The translations under genes and the position numbers were made by a program. From contig JBOFFC010000188.1 in assembly GCA_051648405.1 (NCBI GenBank), positions 1 to 12,222 on the forward strand: a DNA stretch of 12,222 nt, read 5' to 3'. The DNA comes from JBOFFC01 sp051648405 (lineage in GTDB: Bacteria; Planctomycetota; Planctomycetia; Pirellulales; Lacipirellulaceae). The notes under the pieces are model-generated. The model was given only the letters and a program-made list of their open reading frames with translations, was not told where the DNA came from and did no database searches. Below, piece by piece: positions 7,015-12,222 of this stretch (positions within the stretch are counted from its first letter, which is position 1; each line of letters begins with the position of its first letter).

Positions 7015-7242
7015 TGCATCTCGCCGCGTGCCGGCGAATGGCTGGTGAAGCTGTAACGCCTGTAGGGGTAAGCGCGCGGCGACTCGCGGCGCGGCCGCCG
7101 CGTTTGCCTGAGCCGGTCGCGGCGTCGTTGCCGAACGTAGCAGCGGGACGACACGCCATCGCCGCGCTCGGCGTGCTTCGTGTTCTCCCGATGAGCATCG
7201 CCCCAGGGACGGGGCGTGCGCCGCGAAAGGTGCGAGCTGCGC

Positions 7243-8946
7243 ATGGAAGCCGCGGAAACAAAGCGCGCGGCGCTCCGCTTGATCGGGGCGCTGGGGGGCA
7301 TTCTGGTCACGGTCACGCTGGTGATCGTGGCGATCGTCGTGTCGCGCCGCCCCTCCCTGCCGGGGGACGTCGTCGCGCTCGTCGAGGGGGATGACGACGC
7401 TTCGTACGGCGACTCCTACGCGCTGCCGCACGACGACTTCCCGTCGCGGCCCTCGGTTCGCAACGTCGTGCAGCTCATCCCTTCGGGCGCCGACCGGGCG
7501 TCGATGGCGTACGTTGAGCCCGCCGATCGCCCCCTCGCCGCGAGCGGCGGCGTCGATGCCAGCGGCGTCTGGAGCGGCCCCGTCATCATCGAGAACCCCG
7601 CGGCCCGCGTGGCGATGATCCCGCGCAACGCGTCGGCCTCGCGGCCGTCGTCGGGCTTCAGCGGCCCCGCGCTGCGTGAGCCGATCGCCGGCCCCTCGAT
7701 CGCTCCCCCGTCGAACACCAGCAACGCTCCCGAGCCGACGGTCGCCTACCCGATGCCGTCGCAGTCGTCGGACCCGTACGCCGGCAGCTCGTCGCAGGCG
7801 ATCGGCGTCGCCCCGCTCTCCGACGACGACTTTTTCAGCTACACGGCGAGCGTCAACGAGCTGAGCAAGCGCTTGATCCCCGAGGTCCGGGCCGGCTTCC
7901 AGCTCGGCAAGGGGGGCGCGGTCTACGCGGCGCGCGAGCGGTTCCTCGGCGTGTTGCGCAAGATCGCCACCGCCAAGGACGCCGAGGAGGGGGGCGCCCG
8001 GCACGCGCTGGCGCTCGCCGACGGCCTCCGCGCGCTCGAGGAGGCCGACGACTTCGTCCCGCGCGGCGACGTGCTCGAGGCGGAGCTCGACACGGCCTCG
8101 CTCGCGCAGTCGCACGCCACGCCGCTGCTGCACGACCTGGACCACTCGCTCGCCGCCCCCTCGCCCCACGAAGCCGTAGCGCTCTACTCGCGCCACGCCG
8201 CCCAGAAGCTGGCCGAGGCGACCGCCGGCGAGCAAGCGGGCTCGATGGCCCTGCACGGCCTCGGCAAAACCTACGCCCGGCTGAGTGTCCAAGGGGGCGA
8301 CGCCACCGCCGGTCGCAAGAGCGCCGTGACGTTCCGCGCTGCGGTCCTGGCCCACGCCGGGAACTACCTCGCCGCCAACGAGCTCGGCGTCTACCTCGCT
8401 CAGAGTGGGCGCTACGACCAGGCGGCCGACGTGCTGCGTTCGGCGGCCGCCCAGCCCGGCGCCGCGGCGATGGTCTACACGAACCTCGCCGAGGTCGAGC
8501 AGAAGCGCGGCCAGCAAGCGGTTGCGCTCGCGGCGGGCGCCGCGGGTCAGCGCGTCGCCCAGGCCGAGTACTCGACCGGGGCCGTTTCGCGGCGGATGGG
8601 GGTCGAGTGGATGGACCCCAACGCGTTCCGCACGACCTCGGTCGCGGCCGGCCCGTCCCAGCGCTTGCCCTACGCGTCGGCCAGCGCGGCGCAGGGGACG
8701 TACCCCCAGCAACCGTCGCCAACGATGATCGTTCGGCAGTCGGGCGAAGCGGGCGAGCAGAACGCGACGTTAGCGACCTCCCCGACCGAGTCGGCTAACC
8801 CGTTCCGCCGCGCTATGGCGTCGGTGCGGCGCGCGACCGGCTGGGACCGCGGCGCCCCGGGCGCCGGCTCGCAGGAAGCGTGGCGAGAGACCCCCACCGG
8901 CCCGGTGCGAACCGCGTCGGGGGCGTACCCCCGCGTCGTGCGTTAA
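7243..8946 (+). CDS. membrane-anchored TPR-like protein upstream of a polysaccharide export gene
   Basis: 567 residues from the ATG at 7243; a GTG at 7216 could extend it by nine residues and no strong ribosome binding site separates them. A single membrane helix lies at about residues 11-33, after a short basic N-end. About 160 residues of Ser/Pro/Ala-rich linker follow, low in complexity. From about residue 200 to 440 the protein is helical, with 'LGVYLAQSGRYDQAADVLRS' and 'VYTNLAEVEQKRGQQA' as recognisable TPR-type repeats. The C-terminal 120 residues are again disordered, rich in Gln/Ser/Arg. The next gene, a Wza/SLBB-type export protein, starts 36 bp downstream on the same strand, so the two are probably co-transcribed. 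A scaffold or assembly role for the export machinery is inferred from this placement. I recognise no named family beyond TPR. Confidence 0.85.
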   Translation: MEAAETKRAALRLIGALGGILVTVTLVIVAIVVSRRPSLPGDVVALVEGDDDASYGDSYALPHDDFPSRPSVRNVVQLIPSGADRASMAYVEPADRPLAASGGVDASGVWSGPVIIENPAARVAMIPRNASASRPSSGFSGPALREPIAGPSIAPPSNTSNAPEPTVAYPMPSQSSDPYAGSSSQAIGVAPLSDDDFFSYTASVNELSKRLIPEVRAGFQLGKGGAVYAARERFLGVLRKIATAKDAEEGGARHALALADGLRALEEADDFVPRGDVLEAELDTASLAQSHATPLLHDLDHSLAAPSPHEAVALYSRHAAQKLAEATAGEQAGSMALHGLGKTYARLSVQGGDATAGRKSAVTFRAAVLAHAGNYLAANELGVYLAQSGRYDQAADVLRSAAAQPGAAAMVYTNLAEVEQKRGQQAVALAAGAAGQRVAQAEYSTGAVSRRMGVEWMDPNAFRTTSVAAGPSQRLPYASASAAQGTYPQQPSPTMIVRQSGEAGEQNATLATSPTESANPFRRAMASVRRATGWDRGAPGAGSQEAWRETPTGPVRTASGAYPRVVR

Positions 8947-8982
8947 TCGCCCCTCGTTGAACACCGCCAGCACTTGACTCCC

Positions 8983-10296
8983 ATGAACCACCGCAGCCCG
9001 AAGTCGATTGGTCCCGCACACAGCGTCGCGCGCCGTAGCGCGATTGCGCTGGCGCTCGCGCTGCTCGCTGGGACCGCATCGACGCTCGCGGCGCCCCCCG
9101 CGGCGATCTACTCGACGCCGATGATCGTCGAGGAAGAAGAGTGCGTGCCGGGCCCCAACGTGGGGGCGTGCGCCCCCGGCTGCAACCCGGCGGCGATGCA
9201 CCCCATCTGGGGCGTCGATAGCATGGCGGGCTGCGGCCAAGGGGAGGTCGGCTGGGATTCGCGCGGGGCGATCGACTGGCAGCGCTACGCGCAGGGGGAG
9301 TACGTCGGCCACGCCCGCACGGCGCACGTCCCCGAGTACCGCCTCCGCCCCGACGACCAACTGCGGATCTTCTTCGTCCGCACCCGCGAGGTGCTGTCGC
9401 GCCCCTACGAGCTGCAAGTCGGCGACCGCCTGCGCGTCGAATCGCTGACCGCCGGCAGCAGCGCCGGGCAGAGCGCCGACACCAGTTCAACTGGTGGCGG
9501 TGACGACGACCTCAACCGCGAGGTCGTGGTCCAGCCCGACGGGATGGTCACGCTCCCGCTCGTGGGGCTCGTCCCCGCCGCGCGGCGCCAGATCACGGTC
9601 CTCCAACAGGACCTCGAGAAGCGCTACAAAAAGTACTACAACGTCCCCTCGATCACGGTGACGCCGATCCAGATCAACACCCGCCTCGAGGACATCCTTG
9701 AGACAGTCGACAGCCGCGCCGGTTTCCTCGGCGGCCGCCAGATCGGCGTCGTGATCACCCCCGCGGGGGCGATCCAGCTCCCCGGCGTGGGGACCGTCTA
9801 CCTCCAGGGCCTCACCCCTAACGAGGCGAAGCAAGAGCTCGAGGCCCGCTTCGCCGAGTACGTGCCGGGGATCGGCATCACGGTCGATATCCAGCAGCGC
9901 GCGCCGCGCTTCGTCTACGTGCTCGGCCAAGTCGGCCAGCCCGGCCGCTTCGAGCTCGAAGGCCCGACGACCGTCACGCAGGCGATCGCCCTGGCAGGAA
10001 GTTGGAGCGTCGGCGCGAACCTGCGGCAGGTGGTCGTCTTCCGCCGCGGCGACGACTGGCGGCTGATGGCGACGATGATCGACGTGCGTGGGGCCCTGTA
10101 CGGCCGCCGCCCGGTGCCGGCCGACGAGATCTGGCTCAACGACTCGGACATCGTGCTCGTCCCCAAGAACGCGATCCAGGCGGCCGACGAGCTGATCGAG
10201 CAGGTCTTCACCCGCGGCGTCTACGCCGCCGTGCCGCTCGAGGTGATCTGGGGCCAAGGCTTCAGCTCAGTGAGCTCGGTCACCTCGCGCTTCTAG
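8983..10296 (+). CDS. polysaccharide biosynthesis/export protein (Wza-like, SLBB domain)
   Basis: 437 residues from the ATG at 8983; a TTG three codons earlier is less likely. A signal peptide covers about 1-37 (basic, then 'AIALALALLAG', cleavage after 'TLAA'). No lipobox cysteine is present, unlike E. coli Wza. Residues 54-84 form a Cys-containing segment (Cys54, 63, 67, 84) not expected in the family. Poly_export-type elements follow: 'YRLRPDDQLRIFF' (119-131), 'YELQVGDRLRVESL' (142-155), a Gly/Ser linker (156-176), and 'VVVQPDGMVTLPLVGLVPA' (181-199). A related segment repeats at 254-304 ('VVITPAGAIQLPGVGTVYL'). A SLBB-like domain starts at 'FVYVLGQVGQPGRFELEG' (310-327). The C-terminus has an amphipathic segment ('AADELIEQVFTRGVYAAVPL') and ends in Phe, fitting outer-membrane insertion. 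It probably forms an export channel. No glycosyltransferase or Wzc-like gene is in the window. Confidence 0.9.
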   Translation: MNHRSPKSIGPAHSVARRSAIALALALLAGTASTLAAPPAAIYSTPMIVEEEECVPGPNVGACAPGCNPAAMHPIWGVDSMAGCGQGEVGWDSRGAIDWQRYAQGEYVGHARTAHVPEYRLRPDDQLRIFFVRTREVLSRPYELQVGDRLRVESLTAGSSAGQSADTSSTGGGDDDLNREVVVQPDGMVTLPLVGLVPAARRQITVLQQDLEKRYKKYYNVPSITVTPIQINTRLEDILETVDSRAGFLGGRQIGVVITPAGAIQLPGVGTVYLQGLTPNEAKQELEARFAEYVPGIGITVDIQQRAPRFVYVLGQVGQPGRFELEGPTTVTQAIALAGSWSVGANLRQVVVFRRGDDWRLMATMIDVRGALYGRRPVPADEIWLNDSDIVLVPKNAIQAADELIEQVFTRGVYAAVPLEVIWGQGFSSVSSVTSRF

Positions 10297-10368
10297 AAGC
10301 GCTCGCGTCGTGTCTCGCCCCGCTTTACACTCCACCGCCCGCCCCCCGAGCCCCGTGCGACGGCGCCG

Positions 10369-11085
10369 ATGGAGTTCCCGCAGTTCCTCCTGATCGTCGT
10401 AGCGATCACGGTTGTGATCGTCTGCGCCGCCTGGCACGCCCAGGCCGAGGCGAAGCGGACCAAGGGGCTGCGCGAGTACGCGCTACGGCGTCGCTACCGG
10501 TTCGTCGCCGACGAGGACGCGGACCTGCCGAGCGACCTCCCCCGGATGGCGGACACCACCAAGGGGCACGACCGCTACGCCTACAACACGATGACGCGCG
10601 AGCTCGACGACGAGCGCGCCGCCGAGGTCCGCGCGGGGGACTTCCACTACGCGACGACTTCTCACAGCGGCAAGCGATCGCAAACGCACCACCACAACCT
10701 CAGCTACGCGGCGGTGCGGCTGCGGCACGCGGCCGCGCCGCTGGTTGCGATCCGCCGCGAGCACTTCTTCGACACGATCGGCGCCGCGCTGGGGTTCGAC
10801 GACATCGACTTCGAGTCGGCCGAGTTCAGCGACGCGTTCCACGTCTCGTCGGACGACAAGCGGTTCGCCTACGACCTGCTCCACCCGCGGACGATGGAGC
10901 TGATGCTCCACGCTAGCCCCCAGCGCCTGGAGCTGCGGGGCGAGTGGCTCTGCGCGACCGACGGCATGAAGCGCTGGAGCCCCGAGGAGTTCGACAACTC
11001 GATCGACTGGCTGAACGCGTTCCTCGAGCTGTGGCCCGACCACTTGAAGCCGCTGACGACCGACATCGCCCGCCAGACGACCTAG
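10369..11085 (+). CDS. membrane-anchored protein of unknown function, DUF3137-like segment
   Basis: 238 residues. One membrane helix at about residues 5-22 is followed by a basic juxtamembrane stretch ('AKRTKGLREYALRRRYRF'), so the bulk probably faces the cytoplasm. Residues 148-180 ('FESAEFSDAFHVSSDDKRFA' then 'YDLLHPRTMELML') recall the 'ES-x-x-F-x-x-x-F-V-x-S-x-D-x-x-x-A-x-x-L-x-P' pattern of DUF3137-type proteins, which often sit beside lemA. A His cluster ('THHHN', 106-110) follows a variable loop. No Shine-Dalgarno is evident. lemA starts 18 bp after the stop, so the two are very likely one transcription unit. Similarity to DUF3137 is from memory of the motif, not a search, and function is unknown. 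Confidence 0.85.
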   Translation: MEFPQFLLIVVAITVVIVCAAWHAQAEAKRTKGLREYALRRRYRFVADEDADLPSDLPRMADTTKGHDRYAYNTMTRELDDERAAEVRAGDFHYATTSHSGKRSQTHHHNLSYAAVRLRHAAAPLVAIRREHFFDTIGAALGFDDIDFESAEFSDAFHVSSDDKRFAYDLLHPRTMELMLHASPQRLELRGEWLCATDGMKRWSPEEFDNSIDWLNAFLELWPDHLKPLTTDIARQTT

Positions 11086-11103
11086 TCCCACGAGGTGAGC
11101 GCG

Positions 11104-11673
11104 ATGACCCCTTCGCCGCTGCTGCTCGTCACCGTGCCGGCTCTGGTTCTGGCGATCTGGTGGGTGGCGGTCTTCAACCGCATCGTCGCCACGCGGCAGC
11201 ACCTGCGCGAGAGCTGGGCCGACATCGAGGTCGAGCTGCGCCGGCGGCTCGACCTGATCCCCAGCCTCGTCGAGGTCGTCCGCGGCTACGCACGCCACGA
11301 GTCGGGGACGCTCGAATCGGTGACCCGCCTGCGGAACGAGTCTACGCGCCCCGAGACTGCCCGTCGCCGCGGCGAAGACGAGCGGCAGGTCGAACAGGCT
11401 GCCCACCGGCTGCTGGCCGTCGCCGAGGCATACCCGGACCTGAAGGCCGACCAGCACTTCCTCGGCTTGCAGCAGGAGCTGACGGAGACCGAGGACCGGA
11501 TCGGCGCGGCGCGGCGGTTCTACAACGCGAACGTCCGCGACCTGAACCTGCTGCGCGAGCGGTTCCCGACGAACCTCGTGGCGTCGGTCCACAACGTCCA
11601 GCGCGCCGAGTACTTCCAGTCCGACGCCGACGCCCGCGGCGAAGCGCCGCGGGTGGACCTGGGCGGTATTTGA
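11104..11673 (+). CDS. lemA: LemA family protein
   Basis: 189 residues, typical for LemA. The start is the ATG at 11104 with GAGG 8 nt upstream; a GTG at 11095 would add three residues and overlap that site. A single N-terminal membrane helix (about 6-24) is followed by the hallmark 'ESWADIEVELRRRLDLIPSL' (36-55), 'VEVVRGYARHESGTLESV' (56-73), 'YPDLKADQHFLGLQQELTET' (110-129) and 'RRFYNANVRDLN' (137-148). Ending motifs 'RFPTNLVAS' and 'RAEYFQ' also fit. The fold is a long helical bundle on the cytoplasmic side of the membrane or in the envelope. The biochemical role of LemA proteins is not settled. In the family 'DLIPNLV' is common; here Ser54 replaces Asn. It follows the DUF3137-like gene by 18 bp. 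Confidence 0.94.
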   Translation: MTPSPLLLVTVPALVLAIWWVAVFNRIVATRQHLRESWADIEVELRRRLDLIPSLVEVVRGYARHESGTLESVTRLRNESTRPETARRRGEDERQVEQAAHRLLAVAEAYPDLKADQHFLGLQQELTETEDRIGAARRFYNANVRDLNLLRERFPTNLVASVHNVQRAEYFQSDADARGEAPRVDLGGI

Positions 11674-11685
11674 CGGCAGCGACCG

Positions 11686-11965
11686 TCAGCCGACATTCGT
11701 CAACGACAGCGTGTTGCCGTAGTACATCGACCAGATGTCGTCATCGACTTGGTCAACGTCGCCATCGTCGTCACCGTCTCCGGCGACCTGCCCTGGAACG
11801 CCGGTGAGGCCGAGATTGTCTCGCCAGACGGTGTAGTCCGCCAGGTTGACCCCGCCTCCCCCCCTCAGCCAGTCCATCTTCGTTGTAGTCGCCGAGCAAC
11901 TCGAAGACCTTGTCGATGACCCCCACCCTCCAGGCGACGCTCGTGTTCCCCGCGATGCCGCGGAT
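11686..11965 (-). pseudogene. C-terminal remnant of a dockerin-type surface protein, frame-disrupted and cut by an IS3 element
   Basis: Reading the minus strand from 11965, one frame gives 'TSVAWRVGVIDKVFELL' then 'GDYNEDG' (to about 11873), the start of a dockerin Ca-binding loop. The continuation 'GVNLADYTVWRDNLG' is only found in another frame, which then runs through a second loop ('DGDDDGDVDQVDDDIWSMYY') to a stop at 11686-11688. The two halves are out of frame across a G-rich stretch that includes seven Gs (11858-11864 on the plus strand as Cs). Compared with the intact loops at 276-319 of the PEP-CTERM protein in this window, about 19 nt look extra. There is no PEP-CTERM tail; the protein ends '...TLSLTNVG'. 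Upstream the sequence runs into the likely end of an IS3 element. A short intact ORF from an ATG at 11877 exists but would lack the first loop. Confidence 0.7.
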
Positions 11966-12222
11966 TGCGATAGCCCACGACTTCCGGACAGCGGCGGGGC
12001 GATGCTCTACGCCGCGAGGACCGGGGCGTATTGGGTTTCGAACTGATCGGGACTCTTGTAGCCCAGCGCCTGGTGAAGCCGCTCGCGATTGTAGAACGTC
12101 TCGATGTACTTGAACACGCTCAAGCGGGCCGCCTCGAGGTGCTCGTAGCGCTCGTGGTTGGCCCACTCGTGCTTGAGCGACCAGAAGAACCGCTCGGCGA
12201 CCGCGTTGTCGTAGCACTCGCC
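11966..12222 (-). mobile_element. IS3-family insertion sequence, 3'-terminal part (runs off the right edge)
   Basis: The element contains the C-terminus of an IS3-type transposase (12007-12222). Beyond its stop, the plus strand carries TGCGATAGCCCACGACTTCC followed by GGACAG (11966-11991). This begins with TG and ends with the CCGGACAG pattern familiar from IS3-family terminal repeats, so 11966 is a plausible outer end. The other terminus and target duplication lie outside the window, so the boundary is tentative. Confidence 0.6.
12007..12222 (-). CDS. IS3-family transposase OrfB, C-terminal part
   Basis: The last 71 codons of an IS3-family DDE transposase read open on the minus strand from the window edge to a TAG at 12007-12009. 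The visible segment is 'GECYDNAVAERFFWSLKHEW', whose Glu at codon 10 is the final acidic residue of the DDE triad. It continues 'FKYIETFYNRERLHQALGYK' and 'SPDQFETQY', the standard C-terminal signature of IS3/IS150-group integrase domains. The first two catalytic aspartates and OrfA lie beyond the edge. Confidence 0.92.
   Translation of the reverse strand, partial: GECYDNAVAERFFWSLKHEWANHERYEHLEAARLSVFKYIETFYNRERLHQALGYKSPDQFETQYAPVLAA

Noticed and set aside
7038..7394. Possible small gene before the TPR gene
   Set aside because: It overlaps the TPR start in another frame, and no motif or ribosome binding site supports it.
6892..8712. 606-residue minus-strand open frame
   Set aside because: It is antisense to the TPR gene and the nuclease 3' end, has shadow-like composition and no recognisable domain.

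Overview
This looks like chromosomal DNA of a planctomycete, probably order Pirellulales. The support is indirect: high GC throughout, two surface proteins with VPEP-type PEP-CTERM tails, Ca-binding dockerin-like repeats reading 'DYNxDGxVNxADYTxWRD', and loosely packed single genes with little Shine-Dalgarno consistency. The taxon is an inference from these signatures, not from a search.

Layout. (1) The left edge (1-253, minus) carries the first 84 codons of an IS66-like transposase, with a possible promoter at 337-365. (2) A FdhF/YdeP-type molybdopterin oxidoreductase lies at 507-2738 on the minus strand. It is divergent from a secreted zincin-like/dockerin/PEP-CTERM protein (2954-4030, plus), and the 215-bp gap between them holds a strong inverted repeat. 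(3) A secreted metallo-beta-lactamase-fold protein with its own PEP-CTERM tail (4172-5191, plus) runs convergently into, and overlaps by 83 bp, the undecaprenyl-diphosphate phosphatase gene uppP (5109-5909, minus). (4) uppP is divergent from a second, cytoplasmic metallo-beta-lactamase-fold nuclease (6017-6991, plus). The 107-bp gap between them is built around copies of CGGAATGCGGAA / TTCCGCATTCCG. (5) A plus-strand series follows: membrane-anchored TPR-like protein (7243-8946), Wza/SLBB-type polysaccharide export protein (8983-10296), a membrane-anchored unknown with a DUF3137-like segment (10369-11085), and LemA (11104-11673). (6) The right end (minus) has the C-terminal remnant of a dockerin-bearing protein (11686-11965). 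It appears to be frame-disrupted and cut by an IS3-family element whose transposase C-terminus (12007-12222) runs off the window.

How the genes may fit together. Much of the window concerns the cell envelope: two PEP-CTERM-sorted exoproteins, recycling of the undecaprenyl carrier lipid (UppP), a polysaccharide export channel with a neighbouring TPR membrane protein, and a LemA pair. PEP-CTERM sorting is known to co-occur with exopolysaccharide systems, so this grouping is plausible, but the window contains no glycosyltransferase, exosortase or co-polymerase to prove a pathway. Two different insertion sequences flank the segment. No tRNA, rRNA or CRISPR array was seen. No gene-free stretch exceeds about 255 bp.
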